Source: CAYRXM01 sp964449465
GTDB lineage: Bacteria; Chloroflexota; Anaerolineae; JAFGEY01
Length of the DNA stretch: 64,000 nucleotides
Reading direction: 5' to 3'
NCBI GenBank assembly: GCA_964449465.1
Contig: CAYVBK010000011.1
Coordinates: 66,572-130,571, forward strand
The notes beneath the pieces are model-generated. The model did not search any database. It was not told the DNA's origin and saw nothing but the letters and a program-made list of their open reading frames with translations. How positions within the stretch are numbered: position 1 is the stretch's first letter; every line of letters begins with the position of its first letter. Of this stretch, positions 26,212 through 34,291 are shown piece by piece. A program made the position numbers and the translations under genes.

Positions 26212-27599
26212 TCTGCCAGAGCGCAGGAAACGGCATCGAACAAACGGACAATCTTGTCGCGGCCCGTCATGACGGCGCGGGTGGCGTTGCGGGTGTCAAT
26301 CACCAGGCGGGCATGCTCGACGACCCAGGCATAGTCATAAGCGCGGTGATCGGAAATGATTACTATGGCGTCGTGTGCAGCCAGCAAGTCGGGAGTGAGC
26401 GGCTGCGATTCCATTGCCACATGGGTGGGGCAAAAGACATCGCCGCCGACGCTGTAATGCGGCACATAGGGATCGTTATAGGCCACCTGCACCCCGCCGC
26501 GCAGCAGCAACTCGATCACCCGCTCGGCCGGCGAATTGCGGGCGTCGTCAATGTCGCGCTTAAAAGCCACGCCCAAAATGAGAATATGCGCCCCGTAAAG
26601 CGGACGGCCGCGCTGCCCCAGGGCGCGGGTGATGTGTTCGACCACGTGATAGGGCATAGATTGATTCACTTCGGCGGCCAGTTCGATAAATTTGGTATAA
26701 AAATCAAACTCGCGGGCCTTCCACGACAAATAATAGGGGTCTACCGGAATGCAATGCCCTCCCACGCCGGGGCCGGGGTAAAAGGGCATAAAGCCGAATG
26801 GCTTGGTGGCGGCGGCCTCTACCACCTGCCAAAAATCAATGCCCATGCGCTCGGAAAGCAGCGCCAGCTCGTTGACCAGGGCAATGTTGACACTGCGAAA
26901 AATGTTTTCCAGCAGCTTGGTCATTTCGGCGGTACGCGGCGTAGACACAATGTGAACTTGGGGCGTCATTTTTTCCAGCAAAATGGCGGTGAGGCGGGCG
27001 CAGCGAGGGGTCAGCCCGCCGACCACTTTGGGTGTGTTGGAGACATCCCAGCCCTGACTGTTGACCTGGCCGGGGTCAATGCGTTCCGGCGAAAAGGCCA
27101 GGCAAAAGTCCACGCCGGCGCGCAGACCGGTAGCCTCTAAAATGGGCTGCACCACTTCTTCGGTTGTGCCGGGAAAGGTGGTGCTTTGCAGCACCACAAG
27201 CTGACCGGCGTGCAGTCGCGGGGCAATGCCTTGCGCCGCCGATTCGATAAAGCTCAGGTCGGGCGCCTTCATGGCGTCAAAGGGCGTCGGCACACAGATG
27301 AACACCACATCAGCCTGACGCACCGCTTCATAATCGTTGGTGGGACGAAACAGGCCGCGCGTCACCAGGTCGGCAATCTGCTCAGACGGCACATCGGGGA
27401 TATAGCTGCGACCCTGACACAAGGCGTCAATTTTGCGCCGGTCCAGGTCAAGGCCAATAGTGCGATAGCCGCAGCGAGCAAAACCCACAGCCAGCGGCAG
27501 GCCGACATAGCCCTGACCAATCACGCAAACCTGGGCGGTACAATCGGCAATTCGGGCTTCCAACAAAGAGCAGGCTGTAGGATGTGTTTGGTTGTTCAT
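26208..27599 (-). CDS. UDP-sugar dehydrogenase (UDP-N-acetyl-glucosamine/mannosamine 6-dehydrogenase type)
   Basis: 463 residues. The N-terminal NAD-binding motif VCVIGQGYVGLPLAVGFA, central dimerisation helices and catalytic C283 in GVGGHCIPVDPYYL define the UDP-glucose/UDP-ManNAc dehydrogenase superfamily. The sequence SPERIDPGQ and the PYYLSWKA segment are closer to the WbpA/WecC N-acetyl-sugar group than to UDP-glucose dehydrogenases (inference). It makes a UDP-uronic acid for polysaccharide synthesis with two NAD reductions. AAAGGA precedes the ATG. It starts 18 nt after uvrC. It is one of several polysaccharide genes outside the main locus. Confidence 0.9.
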   Translation of the reverse strand: MNNQTHPTACSLLEARIADCTAQVCVIGQGYVGLPLAVGFARCGYRTIGLDLDRRKIDALCQGRSYIPDVPSEQIADLVTRGLFRPTNDYEAVRQADVVFICVPTPFDAMKAPDLSFIESAAQGIAPRLHAGQLVVLQSTTFPGTTEEVVQPILEATGLRAGVDFCLAFSPERIDPGQVNSQGWDVSNTPKVVGGLTPRCARLTAILLEKMTPQVHIVSTPRTAEMTKLLENIFRSVNIALVNELALLSERMGIDFWQVVEAAATKPFGFMPFYPGPGVGGHCIPVDPYYLSWKAREFDFYTKFIELAAEVNQSMPYHVVEHITRALGQRGRPLYGAHILILGVAFKRDIDDARNSPAERVIELLLRGGVQVAYNDPYVPHYSVGGDVFCPTHVAMESQPLTPDLLAAHDAIVIISDHRAYDYAWVVEHARLVIDTRNATRAVMTGRDKIVRLFDAVSCALAE

Positions 27600-27617
27600 C
27601 TTGGTCCTTTCAACATA

Positions 27618-29510
27618 TCACAATGATTCTTTGATCCGTCGCGCCACGTCAAGGGTCATACCTTCTATGGCGGCCAATTCTTCCAAACTGGCCTGGCGAA
27701 TGTGCTCCAGCGAACCCAGGGTACGCAGCAAGGCCTTGCGCCGCTTGGGGCCCACGCCGACAATTTCATCGAGTTTCGAGGCCAGGCTCTCTTTGCTGCG
27801 CGAGCGCCGATGCGTGGTGATGCCATAACGATGCGCCTCGTCGCGGACGCGTTGAATCAGGTAAAGCCCCTGTGAATCGCGCGGCAGGCGCAACGAGGTT
27901 TCGCGACCAGGGATAAACATTTCTTCTTCGCGCTTGGCCAGGCCAAAGATGGGCAAATGATCTAGCCCCAACTCGCGCAGCACCTCCAGAGCGGCCGATA
28001 GTTGCCCCTTGCCGCCGTCAATCAAGATCAGATCGGGGGTCACGGCAAAAGAAGCATCTTTCTTACGGCCGGTTTCCTGGGCGGTCTCTGGTGCATCACC
28101 TTCGACGAGGTGGCGAAAGCGGCGGCGCAGCATCTCTTGCATCGAGGCATAATCGTCGGCGTGGCCGATGACGGTCTTGATCTTGAAGCGACGGTAATGG
28201 TCTTTGTGCGGCACACCATGCACGAAAACCACCATACTGCCATAGGTAGATGCGCCGTGCAGGGTGGAAATGTCGTATCCCTCGATGCGCGCCGGCGGGG
28301 CAGGCAGATCGAGGGCCTCTTGCAGTTCGCGCAAGGCCTGCGATTGACGATTCTGGTCGGTTTCCCATTGAGCGCGCAGGGCAGTCAACGTTTCGGTAGC
28401 ATTTTGCGCCACCAGATTGACCAGTTCCTGGTCGGCGCTGTTTTGGGGAATGTGCAAGGCCACCGTATCGCGGCGTTTGGAGCGCAGCCAGTGATCGAGA
28501 ATCTGGGCCTGTTCTACCTCGAACGGCAGCAAAATTTCGGGCGGCACATAGGCAGCCTGATCGTAAAATTGCTGCACAAAGGCTTCGATGACGGCGCTGT
28601 CGGCCTCATCGCCGGTACCTTCCAGGACAAAATACTCGCGGCCGATGATCCGCCCGCCGCGGATGAAAAAAACCTGCACGCAGGCCTGGCCGTTATCACG
28701 GGCAAAGGCGATCACGTCCTGATCTTTGCGGGCGATGGAGACCACTTTTTGCTGCTCGGTCACTTGCTCGACGGCGTGAATCTGGTCGCGCAAATCGGCG
28801 GCGGTTTCAAATTCCAGGCGCAGAGCGGCGGCCTGCATGCGCGCCCGCAGATCGGCCAGCACCGTTTCGGCGCGCCCCTCTAAAAAGTGACACACTCGCT
28901 CGATGACAGCCCGATATTCGTCGCCGTTGGTGACGCCGATGCACGGCCCCAGGCAACGGCCAATGTGATAGTACAGACAGGCGCGCTCATCGTGACCGGT
29001 GATCTCGCGGTTACAGGTGCGATAGGGAAAGAGCTTGCGCAGCAGGTCCATCGTCTGATAGACCGCGCTGGCCGAAGTGTAGGGGCCGTAATAGCGCGCC
29101 CCGTCCTGATCCATGCGCCGCGTGGCATAAATGCGCGGAAAATTCTCGTCCCAGGTGATTTTGATATAGGGATAACGCTTGTCGTCTTTGAGTCGAATGT
29201 TGTAGCGCGGGCGGTGTTTTTTGATCAGCTCACATTCGAGAATCAGCGCTTCCAACTCGCTGTCGGTGACGATAAAATCCAGGCTGTGAATGTGCGAAAC
29301 CAACTCGTGCGTTTTGCGATCACGCTGAGCATGGGCGGTAAAATACGAGCGCACCCGCTGCCGCAAGGCCACCGATTTGCCCACATAGATCACCCGATCG
29401 TCTTGGTCACGATAGATATAGACGCCAGGCTTGAGCGGCAGACTGTCGAGCCGCGCCTGGAGTTCTTCCGAGATAGGGATGGTGTTATCGGAGCTGTCGA
29501 AGCCGATCAT
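27618..29510 (-). CDS. uvrC: Excinuclease ABC subunit C
   Basis: 630 residues, a full-length UvrC. The N-terminal GIY-YIG nuclease has KPGVYIYRDQDDRVIYVGKS (residues 27-46), which makes the 3' incision. A UVR domain (about 205-240, EFETAADLRDQI), the RNase H-like 5' nuclease (about 370-560, GYDISTLHG and LILIDGGKGQL) and a C-terminal double helix-hairpin-helix (VGVGPKRRKALL) follow. It acts with UvrA/UvrB in nucleotide excision repair. Four Cys residues (C164, C176, C183, C188 region) could bind an Fe-S cluster as in other UvrC. The ATG is 3 nt after the stop of a gene remnant. Confidence 0.97.
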   Translation of the reverse strand: MIGFDSSDNTIPISEELQARLDSLPLKPGVYIYRDQDDRVIYVGKSVALRQRVRSYFTAHAQRDRKTHELVSHIHSLDFIVTDSELEALILECELIKKHRPRYNIRLKDDKRYPYIKITWDENFPRIYATRRMDQDGARYYGPYTSASAVYQTMDLLRKLFPYRTCNREITGHDERACLYYHIGRCLGPCIGVTNGDEYRAVIERVCHFLEGRAETVLADLRARMQAAALRLEFETAADLRDQIHAVEQVTEQQKVVSIARKDQDVIAFARDNGQACVQVFFIRGGRIIGREYFVLEGTGDEADSAVIEAFVQQFYDQAAYVPPEILLPFEVEQAQILDHWLRSKRRDTVALHIPQNSADQELVNLVAQNATETLTALRAQWETDQNRQSQALRELQEALDLPAPPARIEGYDISTLHGASTYGSMVVFVHGVPHKDHYRRFKIKTVIGHADDYASMQEMLRRRFRHLVEGDAPETAQETGRKKDASFAVTPDLILIDGGKGQLSAALEVLRELGLDHLPIFGLAKREEEMFIPGRETSLRLPRDSQGLYLIQRVRDEAHRYGITTHRRSRSKESLASKLDEIVGVGPKRRKALLRTLGSLEHIRQASLEELAAIEGMTLDVARRIKESL

Positions 29511-29513
29511 GGT

Positions 29514-29706
29514 TCAATCCCAAAACATCCGATCCATCAATTGCAACATTCCTGCCCTGGCCCGGTCCAACGAAGGCAGGGTTGATTTTATCTTGATCTT
29601 GATGCCCAACTTGTCAAATATCGGTTTGAAAATGTCTCGCATCAAATTGCTGCGCAATATGACAAGCTCTGGTAAAATCTCGATGCGGATAAACATTTCA
29701 ACAATG
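29514..29706 (-). pseudogene. 3' remnant of a protein gene, cut by repeat A copy 2
   Basis: An open frame of about 64 codons runs from the repeat edge to a TGA 3 nt before uvrC. Its translation (from M at 29696: MFIRIEILPELVILRSNLM, then a DKLGIKIKI strand and a short helix LDRARAGMLQLMD) has the strand-helix-strand pattern of a real protein end. From memory it resembles the C-termini of DUF6930/DUF7309-type proteins, which I cannot verify. Upstream the frame enters repeat A. Beyond the repeat, a short stretch reading NLLAVESKSGIV (near 29855-29893) could be another remnant. The alternative is a genuine 60-residue small protein. Confidence 0.45.
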
Positions 29707-29847
29707 CGCCAGGAGCGTGCTGAAAAACCCGCGTCACCACCGAGACGCAAAGGACACAAAGCATTTCTAAAGACGCCAAGTATTGCAAACCTTGGTGTTC
29801 TCGGTGTCCTTTGTGGTAAAAATAGACTTGTTCAGCGGCCTCCTGGC
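29707..29847. repeat. Palindromic repeat family A, copy 2
   Basis: About 141 bp, same orientation as copy 1 at 14543. Left arm GCCAGGAGCGTGCTGAAAAA with CACCGAGACGCAAA; right arm TCTCGGTG ... TTCAGCGGCCTCCTGGC. Differences from copy 1 are paired: CACCAAGA/TCTTGGTG in copy 1 becomes CACCGAGA/TCTCGGTG here. The compensatory change indicates selection on, or mechanistic need for, the hairpin. No duplicated target site is obvious. Confidence 0.85.
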
Positions 29848-29895
29848 ACAATTCCACTCTTGCTCTCAACCGCCAGCAGATTGTAGGGGAAATAT

Positions 29896-30038
29896 AACTA
29901 CCTACCCACTGTCATTCCGAGTGCCGCCAGGCGCAAAGAATCTCTCTTTGCGGTGTATAACGAGATTCTTCGTTGCTGCGCTCAGGGCAGGCTTTCAGAA
30001 TGACACCTCAAAAGGCTAATTTCGGCTCAAGGTAGTTA
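29896..30038. repeat. Palindromic repeat family B (GTCATTC...GAATGAC)
   Basis: An inner element 29911-30004 starts GTCATTCCGAG and ends CAGAATGAC, with internal inverse arms AAAGAATCTC and GAGATTCTT. A 9-bp outer pair TAACTACCT/AGGTAGTTA (29896-29904, 30030-30038) surrounds it. The sequence type GTCATTC...AAGAATCTC is a widespread interspersed palindrome in environmental bacteria. It lies between repeat A copy 2 and the proS terminator. No gene is present in this interval. Confidence 0.75.
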
Positions 30039-30052
30039 GTTACCTGTTGAGA

Positions 30053-30087
30053 CAAAAAGGACGAATGGCGGCTTGCACATTCGTCCT
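30053..30087 (-). terminator. Intrinsic terminator of proS
   Basis: On the minus strand a perfect 10-bp stem (AGGACGAATG/CATTCGTCCT, arms 30058-30067 and 30078-30087) is followed by TTTTTGT. It lies 44 nt beyond the proS stop and closes a single-gene transcription unit. Confidence 0.92.
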
Positions 30088-30130
30088 GATGGGTGGTTAA
30101 TTTTTCTAGGACAGCATAAGCCGGCAGGTA

Positions 30131-31561
30131 TCAATAGGCCCTTGCAAAGATGGCTTTTTCGGTGGCCGGTTTGCCGCACAGAGCGCACATGCCCGGTTCG
30201 CCGTCTTGCTCCAGAGGAATGCACCGGGTGGTGGCTTTGGTTTCCTCTTTGAGCCGTTCCTCGTCGGCCGGGTCTCCGCACCAATATGCCTCCACAAAGT
30301 GGTCTTGCACGGCATCCACAATGTCTTGATAGGTACGCGCCTGCACTGTGTTGGCCTGTCGGAAGGCCAGGGCGCGATCATACATAGTCTGCTGGATGGT
30401 CTCGAGCATCTGGCGGACGGTCTGCTCCAGGCCGGCCATCGGCACAAACAACTTGCCGTCTTTGCCTGGCACATCGCGGCGAGACAACACCACCTGGCTC
30501 TTTTCCACATCTTTGGGGCCGATCTCGATGCGCAGCGGCACACCACGCAGTTCCCACTCGTTAAACTTCCAGCCGGGGCTGAATTCGGAGCGGGCGTCTA
30601 GCTCCAGGCGCACGCCGGTCAGCATATTTTTGACCTGGTGAGCGGCCTCCAGCACAGCGCTTTTCTGATCCTCAGATCGCCAGATCGGCACAATGACCAC
30701 CTGGGTCGGGGCCAGGCGCGGCGGCAAGACCAGGCCCTGGTCGTCGCCGTGCACCATGATCACCGCCCCTTCCATTCGCGTGGACACGCCCCAACTGGTG
30801 GTCCAGCAGTGTTGGAGGGTGTTGTTGGGATCGAGGTAGGTGATGTCAAAAGCCTTGGCGAAATTTTGCCCCAAAAAGTGCGAGGTGCCGGCCTGCAAAG
30901 CCCAGCGATTGCCCATCATAGCTTCGATGGAATAGCTAGCTATGGCACCGGCAAATTTTTCGCTTTCGCTCTTGCGCCCCTTGATCACTGGGATGGCCGC
31001 ATCGCGGACGGCAAAGTCGGCATAGACATCGAGCATGCGCAGGGTTTCTTCGATGGCTTCCTGGCGGGTGGCATGGGCGGTATGGCCCTCTTGCCACAGA
31101 AACTCGGTGGTGCGCAAAAACAGCCGTGTGCGCATTTCCCAGCGCACCACGTTGGCCCACTGGTTGATCAGCACCGGCAGGTCGCGGTAAGAGCGAATCC
31201 ATTTCGAGTACATGTAGCCGATCACGGTCTCAGAGGTAGGGCGCACTACCAGTGGTTCTTCCAACTCTTTGCCGCCGCCGTGCGTGACGATGGCCAATTC
31301 GGGGGCAAAGCCTTCGACATGCTCGGCTTCTTTTTGCAAAAAGCTCATGGGGATGAACAGAGGAAAATAGGCGTTTTTGTGGCCGGTTTCTTTGAAACGG
31401 CGATCCAGGCCGTCGCGGATGTTTTCCCATAGGGCATAGCCATAGGGCATGATCACCATACAGCCCTTGACCGGGGCATAGTCGGCCACTTCAGCACGTT
31501 GAATGACCTCGGTGTACCATTTGCTGTAATCCTGGCTTTGCGACGTGAGTTTGTCGGCCAT
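30131..31561 (-). CDS. proS: Prolyl-tRNA synthetase, eukaryote/archaeal-like (ProS type 3)
   Basis: 476 residues. The class II core shows GCMVIMPYGYALWE, RPTSETVIGYMYSKW (in part), RTTEFLWQEGHTAH and the motif-3 region with HGDDQGLVLPP. The extra C-terminal domain ends in a Cys-x-x-Cys (MCALCGKP) and a terminal tyrosine, as in type 3 ProS of archaea, eukaryotes and some bacteria. It charges tRNA-Pro. The start ATG 31561 follows GGGGAG; a 16-codon upstream extension runs into the promoter. It has its own extended -10 promoter and a strong terminator, so it is monocistronic. Confidence 0.96.
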   Translation of the reverse strand: MADKLTSQSQDYSKWYTEVIQRAEVADYAPVKGCMVIMPYGYALWENIRDGLDRRFKETGHKNAYFPLFIPMSFLQKEAEHVEGFAPELAIVTHGGGKELEEPLVVRPTSETVIGYMYSKWIRSYRDLPVLINQWANVVRWEMRTRLFLRTTEFLWQEGHTAHATRQEAIEETLRMLDVYADFAVRDAAIPVIKGRKSESEKFAGAIASYSIEAMMGNRWALQAGTSHFLGQNFAKAFDITYLDPNNTLQHCWTTSWGVSTRMEGAVIMVHGDDQGLVLPPRLAPTQVVIVPIWRSEDQKSAVLEAAHQVKNMLTGVRLELDARSEFSPGWKFNEWELRGVPLRIEIGPKDVEKSQVVLSRRDVPGKDGKLFVPMAGLEQTVRQMLETIQQTMYDRALAFRQANTVQARTYQDIVDAVQDHFVEAYWCGDPADEERLKEETKATTRCIPLEQDGEPGMCALCGKPATEKAIFARAY

Positions 31562-31599
31562 ATCTTTTTTTCTCCCCATCCCTTGTGAATTGAGCAGCG

Positions 31600-31628
31600 A
31601 TTTTACCACAGCCCCATTGGAAAAGCAA
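31600..31628 (-). promoter_or_regulatory. Extended -10 promoter of proS
   Basis: Minus-strand TTGCTT (31628-31623), 17-bp spacer, TAAAAT (31605-31600) preceded by TGG. Expected transcription start is about 30 nt before the ATG. A perfect palindrome TTCATAA-TT-TTATGAA (31637-31652) lies immediately upstream and could bind a regulator. Confidence 0.75.
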
Positions 31629-31667
31629 GCAGCAAGTTCATAATTTTATGAAGCAAGACACAAATTT

Positions 31668-32720
31668 CTATTCGGCCAACAGGTACTCGACGACCAGGTA
31701 GGCTGAGTAAAGCAGCGAGTCTTGATGGGTGCGTTCAAAGGCGTGAGATGCATCTATGCCCGGCCCGATCAGCCCGACCACCAGGTCGGCACCGGCACCC
31801 AGCGCCGCGCTGCCATCCGAGCCATAATGGGGATAAATGTCTATTTTGTAGGGAATGTCGCTCCTTTGGCACAGTGCTGTCAGGCGGCGGCGCATGCCCA
31901 GATCATACGGCCCGGTGCTGTCTTGGGCGCAAATGCTGACGGTGTACTCGTCGCTGTTTTGGCCGTCGCCCAGAGCGCCCATATCCACCACCAGCAGTTC
32001 CTTGACCTCTTGCGGTATGCCCGATGCGGCGCCGTGTCCCACCTCTTCATAGGTGCTGATATAGAACCAGGTGGTTTGGGCAGGTTGCAGGCCGGCATCG
32101 CGCAGCGACCTGGCCGCGGCCAGCATGACGGCTACGCCGGCCTTGTCGTCGAGGTGACGCGACTTGACAAAACCGGTGGAGGTGAGAACGGCGCGCGGGT
32201 CAAAAGAGACAAAATCACCGATCTCGATGCCCAAAGCCTGGGTTTCGGCTCTGGAGATGACACGGGCGTCCAGCCGCACTTCAATGTCGTCGTCGGTGTG
32301 TTTCGACTCGGTCAGGCCTTCACGGCCATAGGTATGAACGGCGGTTTTGTGCGCCAGCACGGTGCCGCTGTAGACTCGTCCGTCGGCGGTTTCGACGGCG
32401 CAGTATTCGCCCTCAACCGTCTGCCAGGCATAGCCGCCCACCCGGGCCAGCTTGAGGCGGCCATCGGGGCGGATATCTTTGACCATGGCTCCCAGCGTAT
32501 CCACGTGGCCCGACAGGGCGCGCGGACGGGTATCGGCCCGACCGGGCATAAAGGCGCGCAGGGCGCCCTTGTTGGTGCGCTCGGTGCGCAGTCCCAATTC
32601 TTGAAAGGCTGCCTCGACCCAGGCGACGGCAGCAGCGGTATTGCCGGTGGGGCTGGGGATGCGCACCAGGTCGAGCAGGCAGTCGAGCAAATAGTCTGTG
32701 TCAATGGTGTATAGAGACAT
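31668..32720 (-). CDS. M42-family metallopeptidase (NAGGN-system type)
   Basis: 350 residues. Metal ligands of the M42/M20 clan are visible: SGHVDTLG (His-x-Asp), RHLDDKAGVA (bridging Asp), STYEEVGHGA (catalytic Glu pair), VDMGALG (Asp) and ASHAFERTH (His). The overall sequence, for example DTDYLLDCLLDLVRIPSPTG in the first 30 residues, closely follows the M42 peptidases linked to the osmoprotectant N-acetylglutaminylglutamine amide system. The other genes of that system are absent from the window. It is probably a cobalt/zinc aminopeptidase in the cytoplasm. GGAGGG precedes the ATG. A 188-nt gap separates it from wecG. Confidence 0.88.
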   Translation of the reverse strand: MSLYTIDTDYLLDCLLDLVRIPSPTGNTAAAVAWVEAAFQELGLRTERTNKGALRAFMPGRADTRPRALSGHVDTLGAMVKDIRPDGRLKLARVGGYAWQTVEGEYCAVETADGRVYSGTVLAHKTAVHTYGREGLTESKHTDDDIEVRLDARVISRAETQALGIEIGDFVSFDPRAVLTSTGFVKSRHLDDKAGVAVMLAAARSLRDAGLQPAQTTWFYISTYEEVGHGAASGIPQEVKELLVVDMGALGDGQNSDEYTVSICAQDSTGPYDLGMRRRLTALCQRSDIPYKIDIYPHYGSDGSAALGAGADLVVGLIGPGIDASHAFERTHQDSLLYSAYLVVEYLLAE

Positions 32721-32908
32721 TGTCCCTCCAAAATCATCCTTGTTGATATTTGGCTTTGCTGAAAAAAGGTCATTTGTCCGTCAAATCGCCCGATAGGATA
32801 TTGTTTTTGTGCCTGTTAAGCACAAAGAGCAAATCTCCAAGATATTTGACGTTCTGTTTATCTCGGCTTGCTCATTGTTCTCGTTCTTTTTTCAATAGAC
32901 TCATTTGA

Positions 32909-33661
32909 TTACAAAAACCGCTGCCAAAACACCAGCCAGGCTGCCTGTGGCAAGACGAGCATACGTCGCCACCGCCAGGGCTCTTGCAGCAGCCGATAGA
33001 GCCATTCCAGACCGAGCCGCTGCCAGGCACGCGGAGCGCGTTTCTGCGTTCCGGCGACAAAATCGAACGCCGCGCCCACGCCCATAGCCACCGCTGCGCC
33101 GCTGCGGACCAGGTGACGCGACAACCATTTTTCTTGGGCAATCTGGGGATAGGCCACCAGCAGCACATCGGTGTGCGCCTGCCGGATGCGCTCGACCACC
33201 TCCTGGTTTGCGGGATCGTCTATTTGGCCGGCGTGATCCAGGCCGGGGTGTATGCCACATACGATCAGGCCGGGGCAGCGAGTAGTCAATATCTCGGCCA
33301 CCCGCGCGGCCACACCCGGCCGCGCGCCGAACAGAAACAGGCGAAATCCGCGTTGAGCGCACCGTTCGGCGATGCGATAGATGCCATCCGAGCCGGTAAC
33401 GCGCTCGCGCAGCGGATGCCCCAGCCAGCGCGCCGCCCACAGCACGCCGACACTGTCTGGCACGTGCAGGTTGGCCTGGTGAAGGCAGGTGGCAAATTCG
33501 GGGTCACGGCGAGCGGCCATCAGGTATTCGACATTGACTGTGGCAATGCGGTAGGGCTCGGCTGTCGGCCGGGTCACCGCCCGCTCCATCTCGTCCAGCA
33601 TCTCTTGCCAACCCACGTTGTCTATGCGGACGCCCAAAATTGTCACCGGGTCACCAGCCAT
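32909..33661 (-). CDS. WecG/TagA/CpsF-family glycosyltransferase (GT26)
   Basis: 250 residues, typical for the family. Signatures are TVNVEYLMAARRD, PDSVGVLWAARWLG, RVTGSDGI and VGAAFDFVAGTQKRAP followed by the basic RLGLEWLYRLLQEPWRW membrane-binding tail. Members add ManNAc or ManNAcA to lipid-linked GlcNAc in teichoic acid, enterobacterial common antigen or capsule synthesis. The ATG starts 1 nt after the HAS-barrel TAA, so the two are coupled. A glycosyltransferase inside a DNA/RNA metabolism operon is unexpected; with the UDP-N-acetyl-sugar dehydrogenase at 26208 it may serve the polysaccharide locus at 38-60 kb. Confidence 0.92.
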   Translation of the reverse strand: MAGDPVTILGVRIDNVGWQEMLDEMERAVTRPTAEPYRIATVNVEYLMAARRDPEFATCLHQANLHVPDSVGVLWAARWLGHPLRERVTGSDGIYRIAERCAQRGFRLFLFGARPGVAARVAEILTTRCPGLIVCGIHPGLDHAGQIDDPANQEVVERIRQAHTDVLLVAYPQIAQEKWLSRHLVRSGAAVAMGVGAAFDFVAGTQKRAPRAWQRLGLEWLYRLLQEPWRWRRMLVLPQAAWLVFWQRFL

Positions 33662-33662
33662 T

Positions 33663-34271
33663 TTACCCTGCCGACTGATCGGTTGGACTGATGCCGTATA
33701 ACACCGTCATTAACCGATCATAATCGCCTTTGAACAACGCAGCAACCTGGCGGGCAGCAAAAGCCAGCCAGGCCTGATCGCCGCTGCGAGCGCGGTAGAC
33801 CTGGCGAACGTGGGCGGCAATCAACTGCTCTGCCGGAATTTCATCGGTCTGTAAAATCAGGCGCAAATAGGCCAGGTCGTCGGTAAAGGCCGTCACCTGA
33901 GAGATCGGGCAGTTATGCACCGAATAGTGCAGCGGGGGAGGAGCTGCCGGCAAATAGCGATAGAGATGCACCCCCTCGGCGTATCCCACCAGGCGGGCGG
34001 TAAACTCGGTGCGCAAGGTATGTTGGAGCTGTGGGTGATGCTGGTAGATGTCCTGATCAAAAACCTCGGCTGTGCTGCGCCGCACGGCTCGCCGACCGGG
34101 ATCGGGACTGGCAGTGGCACCATAGCACACGATGCCGTAAATGCGCAGCGATTCACTCTGCACATAGACCAGGCGGCCCAGAGCCGGCGGACGGTTCAGG
34201 GTGAAACTTTCGGCGACAAAGGACACGGTGCCGGTTTCAATGATCTCGCCAATCCGTTCGGCATCGTCCAT
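33663..34271 (-). CDS. Stand-alone HAS-barrel domain protein next to NurA
   Basis: 202 residues. The N-terminal ~100 residues (IGEIIETGTVSFVAESF, then LGRLVYVQSESLRIYGIV in part) match the HAS-barrel found at the N-terminus of HerA-type ATPases and F1 subunits. The C-terminal half is helical and lacks any Walker motif, so there is no ATPase. HerA and NurA cooperate in DNA-end resection; here only the barrel is present beside nurA. It may link NurA to a HerA encoded elsewhere or to a different partner (inference). Start ATG 34271 preferred, with a TTG at 34277 as alternative. It is followed after 1 nt by wecG. Confidence 0.75.
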   Translation of the reverse strand: MDDAERIGEIIETGTVSFVAESFTLNRPPALGRLVYVQSESLRIYGIVCYGATASPDPGRRAVRRSTAEVFDQDIYQHHPQLQHTLRTEFTARLVGYAEGVHLYRYLPAAPPPLHYSVHNCPISQVTAFTDDLAYLRLILQTDEIPAEQLIAAHVRQVYRARSGDQAWLAFAARQVAALFKGDYDRLMTVLYGISPTDQSAG

Positions 34272-34291
34272 ATTCAAACAACCTTTCCGGG

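Noticed and set aside
32780..32851. 8-bp inverted repeat CGTCAAAT/ATTTGACG and a GTGC/GCAC hairpin between wecG and the M42 gene
   Set aside because: Arms are short and far apart, and neither hairpin is followed by a U-run, so no terminator or operator can be claimed.
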